From the NCBI GenBank assembly GCA_026008535.1, contig BRKX01000019.1, positions 27,718,977-27,782,976 of the forward strand: DNA of 64,000 nucleotides, read 5' to 3'. The notes beneath the pieces are model-generated. The model did not search any database and was not told the DNA's origin. It worked only from the letters and a program-made list of their open reading frames with translations. This DNA is from Perilla frutescens. Its lineage: Eukaryota; Streptophyta; Magnoliopsida; Lamiales; Lamiaceae. This document shows positions 1 to 10,374 of this stretch, piece after piece (the first letter of the stretch is position 1; every line of letters begins with the position of its first letter). Position numbers and translations under genes: made by a program.

Positions 1-1097
1 TGAGCATATGTTCAAAAAAATTTGAAATTTTTTGATAAAAAGCATAATGTCATGGCATGATTTTGTAACCAAAGATCTTTAATGTCTCAAAAGTACAATT
101 TGGGAAGGAAAAACTTACCGTGGAGAGATTTTGATCCAAAGATTACACAAGTATAATCTTTTCTTTGATGAGTGATTAATGGTCTTCATAGTGCACTAAG
201 TTTTCTCTAGAACTTGCTTTGTGACTTGATTGAGGTTACATGGGTGTGTTTGATCTCTTGAAAATGATTTAAGGCCATTTATTGTCTAAACCTCATAAAA
301 ATCCAAATTCTTAACCTTCCAATACAAAGTTAATACCTTGCAAGCCCTTTGAGCTTTGAAACTATTTTATTAATTTGGTTGGGTTGGGAATGGAATAATT
401 GGCAAGATGTTTGTGGACCCTTTTTCAAATAAAATCTTTGAGAAATCTTGGAAAATGAAAAAGGATAAAACAATGAATACTCTTGTGATAGAAAAGAAAA
501 CAAAGAAGTGAATCATCTTGATCATAATTGAAAATGAAGTGAAAGAAAGATAGTTCTACATATGCATCACAAAGTATGAAATATTGAAAGAAATTTGGAA
601 AATCTCAAAGAGATATGGGTTGTGAAGAAATAGGGGTAGAAGAGAACTTGATTTGTTCTACTTACTTGGTAATGAAATTGGTAATGTTGGGAAGTCCCTT
701 AGCCAAATATATACCTACCTTGCCGAAAAGCCTTCACTACAATCCCAAAAGACCTTAATGATTCTTGGTTGAAGACACACACTAAGTAGTGGAGATTGAA
801 GTCACTTTACAAGCATATGGTGGAATTCTAGTGCACTCTCGACCTTAAGCGATACATTTCTAGCCTATACACTCGAGAATGAGCGTCTATTGAACCTTGA
901 GAGAGTTTGAACTTCACAAATTGTATCATGATGATTTTGATGATCTTGTTTATTATTGATTGCCACTGTCATCTATGCATTATTTTGATTTTGGATTTCT
1001 GAAGCAAATTGTCATCTTGATTCCAATATGCTCAATTACATTGTCCTTCTACTCTTATTTTGTTTGAGGACAAACAAATATTTAAGTTTGGGGGAGT
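1..1097 (+). mobile_element. 3' internal noncoding end of Tat-like gypsy element F
   Basis: AT-rich sequence without a convincing reading frame. It ends in a purine-rich tract next to an LTR, the usual 3' end of a plus-strand LTR retrotransposon. The approach to the LTR (tttgaggacaaac followed by aagtttgggggagt) resembles the 3' end of plant Ty3/gypsy Tat/Retand elements, known to me from family experience and not tested here. The gag-pol part would lie left of the window. Confidence 0.6.
1084..1097 (+). promoter_or_regulatory. polypurine tract of element F
   Basis: AAGTTTGGGGGAGT directly abuts the LTR start TGATGAGTGC. A G-rich purine run at this position primes plus-strand DNA synthesis in LTR retrotransposons. 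It fixes the element's orientation as + strand. Confidence 0.65.
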
Positions 1098-3268
1098 TGA
1101 TGAGTGCATAAATTGCACTCATTTTGAGTGCATTTGCACTTGGTTATCATGTATACATGTGGTAAATAATGTTAATAATGTTTAAATCTCTTGTTTGGTT
1201 AAATGTGACCAATTTAGGGAGTTTTTGGGGGAAACAAATGCCAAAAGGAGTCAGGTTGTGAGTTGATCGATCAACGCGTGCACAAAGACGAGAAAAGACA
1301 AGAAAAACTTGAAAAAGCCAAAACGCGACCATGAAGCGCGAGCACCTCAAGGTCGTGCCACAGCCGGCCTACAGTGCGACCCTAAAACGCGACCCGTTTG
1401 GTCACGCTTCGAAAACATCAGAGACGGTGTTTTCTCCACCTGAAACGCGATGGCAAAGCGCGAGCACCTGGGGTCGCGCTTCAAAAGCAAAGGGAAGCGC
1501 GACCCAGAAACGCGACTACTTCAGGTCGCGCTTCCAAGGCAAAAACAAGCGCGACGGAAAAACGTGACCCCTTCGGTCGCTCTGTACAAACTTCAGAGAG
1601 ATGTTTTTCTTCAATCCAAACCCGACCCCAAAACGCGATCAACTGGAGTCGCGCTTCGCCTTGACGGATTTCAAACTTTGACTTTTGGCACTCTATTATT
1701 GGTCCATTACTTATGTATACATTTGGGGATTTTAAAAGAGAACCTAATCGACCTTAGAACGAAAAATACACGAGAAATATCAAGAAAGGGGATTTTTGAA
1801 GATCAAGAAGAAGATTGAAGATTCAACCATCCATTTGAGAATCCAAGCCATAGGATCAAAGAAAGAGTACTCTACATTGGGTTTTATCACCTCTTCTCTC
1901 TTCTTTGACTTGTATTTAGAATGGGTTATTATTCTTCTTTTTGTAATCATGATTTTACTTTGAATATGGTTGGCTAGAGCCTTAGGGCTCTGGGATGTGG
2001 TGAAACAATGTGAATATTGATCTTTGATTTGGGATGAATATATGTGTTGTTGCTTTGTCAAGGTTTTGATCTATGCTAGGGCTTGAATGATGTTGTTTGG
2101 TTGGTCATCTCACTAACATCACATGTATGAATCACTTGAATCTAGTCAATCCCGTGATCATAAGCATGCCTAGATCAAATCTAAATATTTGTCTTCTTAG
2201 TCGAATGTCATTATGTGGAAGGAAATATGACCCTTAAATCCTTTTGTAGGTGCGACCTTAGAATGTATTAGAGATAGCCATCTTTGTCGCATTCGCAATT
2301 TAAGAGATATTCGAGAGATGCTCTTATTATATTTGTGGTCTTCCTATCTATGAACTTTGCAACAATGTATGTGTAATTCCACAATGTAGGTCAATATGAG
2401 TGTTGTGTAGCCTTGTCCTAGAGTTTCGCCTTATTTATCATCTTCAAAGCTTCCTTTGTTTGGTATTGACTCTTGAGTGAAAAATATATTGATAATTATA
2501 GGTGTTTACATGTTATGTCTTTGGTTCTTGTTTGACATTTTAATATAGTTAAAACACTCCACCTACTTATTATTCGTCTAGATATTTCACTCTTCTTCCG
2601 TCGTGGTAATTGCATCGTCTAATTTCTATTCCATTTCCTTGTGGATCGACCTCATATCATCATATCTACAATCACATGCTTGTACACTTGTAGGCATTGA
2701 CACGAGTAATAAATATTGAAACATATCACAGTAGGTTTGAAGGTAAACTGAACCTCTGTCAAGGCCGCATTCAGCTATGTAGTGGGACGTGACCCGAGCA
2801 GGTCACGCTTGATGGTCGCATTTCAATTGAAGCAAATCAACTCCCAAAAGCTACAAAACGTGACATATGGGTCATGTTTCATGCCCATGCTGTTGTATAT
2901 TGTGAGACGCGACCCTTGGTAATCGAGTGAATAGGCTACGTTTGGCAGAGATGTGAGACACGACCTCGTGGAACTCGCGTTTCAGGTCGTGTTTGGGTCG
3001 AAGGAAAATAGCTCTTTGAAGGCTCTGCAATGCAACATTTTGGTCGAGTTTGGATTCATCTTCTCAACTCTCACGACCCACGTTGGTCAAATGTCCATTT
3101 TAGCTTTAATTCTATCTTTAAAGATCATTTTTCTTGTATTAGCGACACTTTATATGAAAAATAAGGATTTAAATAATATTTACAATATTTTAGACATATT
3201 CACACAATAAACTAACAACTTCTAATACTAATTACAACTAATAATGAGTGCATTAAATGTACTCATCA
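1098..3268 (+). mobile_element. 3' LTR of gypsy element F
   Basis: 2,171 bp from TGATGAGTGCA to ACTCATCA, so it opens with TG, closes with CA and has imperfect inverted ends (TGATGAGT / ACTCATCA). It is preceded by a polypurine tract, so it is the 3' LTR and not a solo LTR. The base pairs after it (GTCCC) would be the right-hand target duplication; the left one is outside the window. It interrupts the copia gag of element E. It contains a CpG-rich palindromic repeat cluster (1320-1660) and diverged GCGACC/GGTCAC motifs again near 2760-3000. Confidence 0.75.
1320..1660. repeat. GCGACC/GGTCGC palindromic repeat cluster in LTR F
   Basis: About a dozen copies of GCGCGACC or AACGCGAC alternate with the reverse-complement form GGTCGCGCTTC at roughly 20-60 base spacing. 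Examples start near 1323, 1387, 1455, 1497, 1510, 1549 and 1635. The stretch is far richer in CpG than its AT-rich surroundings. The open frames across it (for instance 1331-1567 and 1450-1818) are products of the repeat and are not called as genes. Confidence 0.75.
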
Positions 3269-4011
3269 GTCCCTGTTGACCGTACTTGAAGCACTTGTCT
3301 TGGACTTGGAGTCCTCTGGAGGAATCTTTGTCTTGGCTTTTTTGGGTTTAGAAGCCATATTTGCAGCCTTTTAAGGTACGTATCTCTTCTTCTTGGTCCC
3401 CGAAGAAGGTGCCCTATTTTGAGCTTTGTGTGCATCCGAGATATCTTTCTGGATATGCTCGGCTACCTGAAGATCAATGAGTAGTTATGATAAAGTAACA
3501 TCTTTCTTTATCATATTAAAGTTCAGCCTGAACTGCTCAAACTTCGGTGACAAACTATGAAGCACAATATCAATTTGAGACTCACCATCTAAATCTCCAC
3601 CTAAGGTTTCGATCTCTGATAGGAAGCCCATCATCTAGAGAATGTGATCCCTCATTGGTGTGGAATCAGACATCTTTTTGTTCATCGGATTTTTCATTGC
3701 CAAATGTCGAGCTGAGCAATTTTGGTACCCGACGAGCTCCTTGAGATTGAACATGATGTCCTAAGCGGTTTTCATAGACTGATGTTGATGTCGTAACACA
3801 TTTGACATAAAAGCTAAAATGTAAGAACTCGTCATCTTATCAACCAAAACCCACTTATCAAACGTCGCTCTCTGCACTTCACTAGAATTTTCATCTGGAT
3901 TTTGAGGGCATTCCTTCTCAAGTATGAATTTGAAACCTTCAGCAGTTAGTTTCGAATCCAATCTGTATAGCTTTCACCAATAAGTTTGTTTTCTTTGAGA
4001 ATTAAGGACAT
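3269..4011 (-). pseudogene. gag: broken gag of copia element E
   Basis: The frame opens at ATG 4011 with MSLILKENKLIGESY then TDWIRN, the usual start of copia gag proteins (UBN2/gag-polypeptide family). A frameshift near 3962 moves the reading to a segment at 3961-3761 with LTAEGFKF, ECPQNP, SYILAFMSN and HQHQSMKTA. A stop follows; the homologous reading (FNLKELVGYQ, then LSEIETLGGDLDGES) continues with breaks to about 3480. The gene is cut off at 3268 by the LTR of element F, so protease, integrase and RT are outside the window. Gag forms the virus-like particle in the cytoplasm. The family is clear; the copia lineage is not assigned. Confidence 0.75.
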
Positions 4012-5833
4012 GTTGGGGAGTGTCATGACGATATAGAAATAACTGAAAAATAAACATGTAGTACAGTCACAACCTTTAGGATAAAACACATATAATTGAA
4101 AATCTCATAAAATTAAATGTATATCCATCGAAATTTTAAAAACGTTTATTATTAGCCACGATAGTGTGGATGTTTATAAAATTCATTTTTAAACATGTTA
4201 TTAGCCTTTAATTTACCTTCAGTCAAATTTCCTTATAACAAGTAAATTAATAGTTGTAAACCATCTCGGCCATGTAATCATCTAGTTAATAATCCACGAT
4301 AGTATGGATATTTATTAATTAATTACACCATTATCTTCACCCCAAGGGCACTGGTTCGAATTTCAGATGAATGAATCAATTTGTTCTAGCAGTGTCCTAC
4401 AGTTATATATTAAGAGGTTTAATTTCCAGAGATTCTAGTAATATGACACATATAATATGGAGGAAGACATATTATCAACGCGCATGCCCATCACTTCTCA
4501 ATTAAACCAAATTAATGGAGACCGTTTGAGATTTCTACATACTTTGGTATGTATCTCTCCCACCTAGTTATTTATACTTGAGGTTTCATCTTATCCCATT
4601 TAAACATACAAAGCGTCATAAAAGGATAAACAACCATTACATGCTAAACAACATAATAAGCATAATAATTTAAAATAGACTATCATGGCATATTTCTCAT
4701 GTTGCTTCATGAGATAAATTTGGAAAGTCAGCTCCAGGAAAATGGACATCCATCATTGTTGCCACCTTGCATCTCGCCGAAACTCTAGCTCATTTAGGGT
4801 TTTGGGATGTGTTTGGAATGTCTTTCTTTTACTCGAGCTACATAACTTTCCTTCTTTGAGTCGATCTCCAATCCTTGTTCAATATAGAATATCTATCCCA
4901 AAAGAAAAATCTTAATATATCTATAATAATAAGGAAATAAAAATACAATTCAAAACTTTTGGAATTTTTGAAAATTCCATCTATGATCTAACAATTTATT
5001 TATCATATTACATTAAAACAACATAATAAAATAAATTATCTAGACCTAATCCATTGATTTTCTCATGGATAAAAATCACGTAGCCAAACCATCATACGGC
5101 CAACCATACATTCAACATATAATATACATCACATTCATCAAATAATTAAAGGGCCATGATAGTTCATACCACCTGCAAACAAAACAGTCTACAAATACAA
5201 CTACCAAATTTATATGATAAACATAAAATATCACATGATATCCATACATGATATATTTTTTGAAAATACCTCTTAATAAAATTAAATTTTTTGAAATTAA
5301 CGATAAGAGAAATTTTGGAAATTAATTATAATTATCTACCAAATTAAATCTTATAACTCTCGAAATTACCATAAGAATAAATCTAAAAATTAATTAAAAT
5401 TATCTACCAAACTTAATACTCAATATTTCAAAAAAATCCTAATTAATAAAACTTGAAAATTTTGATATTTATCAAAGATCTATTCCAAATTAATAACATA
5501 GCTATCGAAAATACTTAGAAAAATAAATCTGGAAATTTTGATCCACTCCAAACACTTTCCAAATTTAAAATCATAATCTCAAACCTATTAGGATTATAAT
5601 TGGGTTACTTATGATATACATCAAAAATTTCCTTATCCAAATCATAATCCCCATAATTTTCGACTACCATTAAAGTTTAGATGTAGAAATTTTGATATCA
5701 TCAAAAATCTATCCCAAATCTATTTCCTAATTTTCAAAAATTAACCAACAAAATTAGCGAATTATTGACACCAAATTTTCAAACACCATGAAGAATGAAA
5801 TCTGGAAATTTTATGTTCATCAAAATACCATTA
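4012..5833 (-). mobile_element. 5' leader of copia element E, distal part
   Basis: About 1.8 kb of AT-rich noncoding sequence between the gag ATG and the insertion point of element A; it resumes at 25298-25525. It contains degenerate repeated phrases such as aattatctaccaaa, aaatctggaaatttt and ccacgatagt.tgga. I see no gene in it. Joined, E's leader is about 2 kb, which is long for copia. Confidence 0.55.
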
Positions 5834-7453
5834 TATTGGTCCCGGGCGAGTCGGTATCAGTTTAGAGGGGGGGTCAATAAACTGATTCGAAAACTTTTAC
5901 TTTAGATGCGGAATAACAGGGCCCTTTGACTCGCTTGATGAAACTTATCTATGCACAAACTTGTTGAACAGTTAAGACAATTTGAGTGCAGCTTGTGTGA
6001 TATTGTGTGCAGTTCAAAGATATGCAATAATCAATATAGTACAGCACACAAGCGATTTATAGAGGTTCGAAGTCTCAAACTTCTACACCCCCTCTTCCTT
6101 CCGCAGAAGGGCAACTTCACTATATAACTTGAGTTTCTTTACAAATTACACAATGAAGGACAGTTGGCTGAACCTGGTAACTGCTCGCTACCTCAGCGGG
6201 TCGACGACTCACATTTGAAGTCCCTAACTGCTCGCTAGGAAGGTAGGTGCTATTGTCGTCTTTACAAGGTTTTAGATCTCTTTTGATCATCAAGAGGTGA
6301 ATCTTGAACAGGGGGTATCAACTGATGTGCTCCTTTAATTGAGCTGAGTAGTTGATCGTTGAATAGCTGGAACTGAGAAGGCTGCCCTGGCTGGATCGTC
6401 AACAGCTGGCTGAATATCTTGATTCTGTGAATTCTTCTTCTCAGTTGGACTCTCGTAGTTTCTATCAAAAGCTGAACTTGAGTTTGAGTGGGAGGGAGAA
6501 AGAAAAGCTCTTGCTTGTATATGTGAAAGTTGTGAAGGCGTAGAGTAGGTGAAGAGTATTTTAAACTCTGATTCATTCGTCTTTAATGATCGCTTGGAGC
6601 TTTTGGTTGAAGTAGCCGTTACTCTGCCAATCAATCTTCATGAAATTCCAGGATCTTTGTAGGAGCATTTATTCCAAGATTCGCCGGTTTGAGCAATAAA
6701 CTCCAGGGTTCTCTGGCTTCAGCGTTCTTGGCAGTTTTGAGTTCTAGTTGACAGTTTTGGACTTGTCAGCTCAGTTTGGTTATCGCTCCAACTGGCAGTT
6801 CCGAGCTTGTCAGCTGAGTTTGGCTATTGCTCCAGTTGGCAGTTCTGGGCTTGTCAGCTAAGTTTGGCTATTGCTCCAGCTGTCAGTTCCGAGCTTGTCA
6901 GTTGTGTTTGGCTATTACTCCAGTTGGCAGTTCTGGGCTTGTCAGTTGAGTTTGGCTATAGCTCCAACTGTTAGTTCCGAGCTCGTCAGCTGTGTTTGGC
7001 TATCTTGTCAGCTTGACTGATTTCTCTTGATCTTTCTAGTTAACTTGACGAATCATAGACTGGCTGACTACAGTTCTGACCTTCAGCTGATCTGTCTTGT
7101 TTACTGCAGTTTGGCCATCAGTTGGATACTTCCATTCTCTAGTTTAAACTGATGTTTTATCAGTTTCTTCAGTCTTTAGTCAACTCTTTTCTCCCTCAGC
7201 TCAGCTGACTTGGTTGTCAGTTTGTTTTGACTGGTATGACACCTCAGTTGAGTTGAATTTTGACTGGATGACGTATCCTTCAGCTTGTAGGCCATTCTTC
7301 AGATTGGTTGACTTTGACTCTACTTGAGTTTCTTTTGATGCCCTGGACTGGTCAGCTCCGATCTACAACTTGAATTTCAGTCAGTTTTTCATAACTAATT
7401 TTGACATCTCATCAAAACCTAATCTAGGGGTTCCTTGATAGTTTTTCCTAACA
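5834..7453 (-). mobile_element. 3' LTR of element A
   Basis: 1,620 bp, matching 21395-22064 plus 24284-25297. Its inner end is ...CCTAACA on the + strand, i.e. TGTTAGG on the element strand, next to the polypurine tract. By eye the two LTRs differ at about 7 positions in the first 220 bases. Relative to the other LTR this copy lacks about 90 bp between two TCTTT repeats near 6580, a segment that holds the TATA box in the 5' LTR. It contains a 44-bp tandem repeat block. The short frames near 6262-6634 are not called as genes. Confidence 0.88.
6751..7010 (-). repeat. 44-bp tandem repeats in LTR A
   Basis: About six imperfect copies of a 44-bp unit containing GGCAGTTC, GAGCTTGTCAGCT and TTTGGCTATTGCTCC. 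Alternate copies carry ttccgagctt or ttctgggctt, which suggests an 88-bp higher-order unit. The same block recurs at 24593-24850 in the other LTR. Confidence 0.85.
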
Positions 7454-7470
7454 ATTTCTCCCTTTTTGAT
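7454..7470 (-). promoter_or_regulatory. polypurine tract of element A
   Basis: On the element strand AAAAAGGGAGAAAT immediately precedes the LTR start TGTTAGG. This is the expected plus-strand primer site and confirms that the left LTR is the 3' LTR. Confidence 0.8.
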
Positions 7471-7529
7471 GATGTCAAAACTTTGTTGATGATGATGGAA
7501 AAACTGCAAGTGAAGCAAATGCTTAAGTG

Positions 7530-7870
7530 GAACCTTGAAATCAGAGCAAATTCAGAGCAAGTTTGAGAGAAAAATTGATTCATGATTTTCATTCAAGTAT
7601 CAGAGCATTTGTCATTCATGCTATCATCCAAGTATCAGAGCATATCAAATTCAAGAGCAATTTGGACTTCAAATTTCAGAGCATTCTTTCATTCTTTCAC
7701 TTTGGGTATTCTTTCATTCCAGTATTAGAGAATTATTAGAGCATTTTTCATTCAAGTGTCAAGACATTCAAACTGGAGTATCAGAGCATGTCAAAATATT
7801 CAAACTTGAAGTATCAGAGCATAAAGTATCATGTCAAAACATTTAAACTTGAAGTATCAGAGCATAAAGA
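7530..7870 (-). repeat. array of tRNA-Met-like decamers before the PPT of A
   Basis: GTATCAGAGC occurs exactly at 7597-7606, 7632-7641, 7778-7787, 7811-7820 and 7854-7863, mostly as AAGTATCAGAGCAT. Weaker relatives (tcagagca, attagagcat) lie between. On the element's sense strand each reads GCTCTGATAC, identical to the 3' end of plant initiator tRNA-Met before the final CA. That sequence is complementary to the copia primer binding site TGGTATCAGAGC, seen exactly in element E at 25512-25523. The array is noncoding and lies between the third extra ORF and the polypurine tract. Confidence 0.85.
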
Positions 7871-7981
7871 ATTAGAGCATGAGCATTATAATCATGACAA
7901 GCTTGAAATATAAGCATAATCAAAACTTGTATTATATATTCATTTTAAAGCATATTATAATTTCAAGAGTAGTTAAAACTA

Positions 7982-9700
7982 CTAATCTACTTCCTGAAAA
8001 TTGCTCCAATTGCTCCTTTTCTTTCTGCTCGATTCTCCTCTTTCTTGGATTCTTTGTATTCTCCATGCTTCCCCCTGAAGTTGATCTTCCCCCTCATGAT
8101 GAATTTCTCTTTGAATCTGATCCCAAAGAGTCAAGCATCCATCATCATACTGTCCATCTTTCCCCTTTTTGGCATCATCCAAAAGGTGGAATGGATCGCA
8201 TGATGGTAGTGACAAGTTTGGCAAGAATGTGAAGGCAGTTGCCAAATTGTCATCAGGGATGGAGGGAACTGAAGGAATTTGAATAGGTGAGGAGAGCCAT
8301 GCATAGGCATCTTCAGTTGTCATGAACTGACCTTGATCAGAGATGTTTTGCTCTCTAAAGTTCATTGAGGCCAAGTTGTTGAAGATCTCATCGGTTGAAG
8401 GAATGGGTGGATCACCAACGAAGGGTGTACATTTGGAGTTGTCCGGTTCATTATCAGGGAGAGGAGCATCGGCTGGTATCTGGAGCTGGATTCGTTTGAT
8501 CATCGAATCCATGATGTTTGAAAGCGTTGGTGGCGAGGAGAGTGGATGATTCATCCAGTTTCTACTCCATGTTCCTTTGTTGATCCAGAAGGTAGAGCCA
8601 CGGGTGTGGATGAGGTGGAACATTGTTGACTCATCCAGTTGGAAGCGCCATATGTGGTACTGTAGGTACCGCCGCAGTTGCGTGAATAGAGAGGAGTCTG
8701 AGTCCTCAATGAGACCAAAGCAGCTTCTGAGCTAATGGTCTAGAACTGCTTCAAAATCAACCTCAATAGAGTCACGTTGGACTAAAGGTAGAGGTTAGGA
8801 GCTGGCTGATATTGTAGGCTAATCACTCAGCCTTGAAAGAGGTTCGCTCTTAAGCATCAGCTCTCTTTCGTCAGATGAGCTGACGGGTGCCTCCAAGGGT
8901 GCCTTTCCACGATCTGAGTTGGAAGGCCCTTGTGGACGTGAACGCTTCGGGATCTGATGGCAGTAGATAGTTGGGAGCATGTCCCTTCTTCCGAGTTGTT
9001 CGCCAGTTTGGATGTCCTCATCAAACTGGCTTTGAATGATATGGCTTATGCGATTCATAAACCCGACCTTCTCGCGAAATGAGCCAGTTGATGGATCATA
9101 TGCCGCTCGCTCGACATTGGCTCTCAGTTGAGCAAGGATGAAAGAGGCCCAGTCGGCATGACATCCGAAATATAGAGCGACTGTGAGATGAGCTTTGAGC
9201 TCGGAGAGTTGGACTGTCTCGAAGTTGCCATGTAGGATATGGTCGGTGATATCCAAGAGTTGGATGATATCACTTGGCATGCTCTCCTTCAGTATGTGTG
9301 CACTGTCATGGTGGCGCACGTGAGGAAGTTTCCAAGCATCCCACAGTGCGTATTTGCATGGCAGTTTCAGGTCCATTACGTCTGGGCCTTTGCCGAGGAG
9401 GTAAAGAGTGGACATCATCTTATCTTTTGTCACCGTGATCACCTGATTCTGGACGGTGGAGATGATGTTGTCGCCGGTGATGGTTGCGTTGTAGTAGAAC
9501 TCGGCAACATAAGCAGGTATGTTCTTGACTGGCAGGAGTGTCAAGAAAGGTAGCAAACCAGTGGCCTCCAATGGTCTATAGATCTTTTGAAAAGCATCTG
9601 GGCCGAGACGTGCATTAAGCATCTCTAGATTTAGAGACTTGTCCTTTCTTATCTTGCGCTCAAGAGATTTTATATCCACCATGCGAAATGGGGGCTTCAT
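7982..9700 (-). pseudogene. post-pol ORF-c of element A
   Basis: ATG at 9700 (MKPPFRMVDIKSLERK) opens 293 codons to a stop at 8819. Related coding resumes in a second stretch from about 8700 to 7982 (WRFQLDESTMFHLIHTRG, then WINKGTWSRNW). The first part contains NIPAYVAEFYYN, DWASFILAQL and EKVGFMNRISHI. These match in order parts of ORF-b and ORF-a (NLVSEFLLQ / NWAEFVFQQF / KVGLVLRMSKM), so the three genes look paralogous. The EFYxN-type segment resembles the 'putative plant transposon protein' domain; this is recognition by eye. Function unknown. It is broken by at least one stop and lies last of the three extra genes, just before the 3' UTR. Confidence 0.65.
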
Positions 9701-10374
9701 TTCTGCAAAAAAAATGTTGTTTTAGTTTAGATATGCAAGAGTTTTAGATGAGAGAGAGAAGGCTAGCAAATGATAGAAGCAAGAGAGAGAAAGAGTTTTT
9801 CAGATGATCGGATCCTTCATCTCTTTGCACATATTTATTCATCTTTGCATACAGGAATTGAGGGCACTCAATTACTTTTCTTAGCTGATCAGCTATCCGA
9901 TTTAATGGTTGATTAGCTGAATTAATGATGCTTATATCTCAGTCGTTCAATGGTTAAGTAACTTTATGATCTTGTGGCTGAGATGTAGCGATTTTGAAAA
10001 TGGGGTAGTTGCCATAAATAGCGAAATATTTTCTGCAGATCTTTCCATTTATATCTCATTAAAAAATTATATTTTCCATCTCCTCTTTGAAGAGTTGTTT
10101 TAATATCAATGCAGAGATATTAATGGCAACTTTGTCAGATAGAACCCTATTTTCAAATTGTAACCGTTGAAATATAATATAAGAAATTTCATAATCGTAA
10201 CGGTAACAATGTAATTAAGATAAGCTTTTTAAAAAATAAAAAAAATTATCCGTATTCAGTTGGGATACAGTCCAACTGATTGATGACTCGGCGGTTGGAT
10301 GATCAGTTGAGTCTTGATTCTCAGTTGTCACTGATGAGCTGGCTGCAGTTGAAGCTGCAACTGAACTGAATTGA
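9701..10374 (-). promoter_or_regulatory. candidate promoter of ORF-c
   Basis: Noncoding stretch between ORF-c and the end of ORF-b. Reading upstream on the element strand: a CT-rich leader (9749-9794), a TATA-like ATGAATAAATAT (9831-9842, about 131 bases before the ATG), then CAACGG as ccgttg at 10164-10169 and GTAACGGTAAC at 10197-10207. This layout is shared with ORF-a and ORF-b. Its role as a promoter is inferred. Confidence 0.45.

Noticed and set aside
1331..1818. Three overlapping + strand frames in LTR F
   Set aside because: Lie over the GCGACC repeat cluster; repetitive Lys/Arg/Ser content explained by the repeats.
7530..7870. tRNA gene or CRISPR-like array
   Set aside because: Only a decamer of tRNA is repeated, with irregular spacing, no cloverleaf and no uniform spacers; plant retroelement UTR.
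8343..8549. Frames on + strand at 7879-8549, 9239-9553, 11098-11370
   Set aside because: Antisense shadows of the post-pol genes of A.
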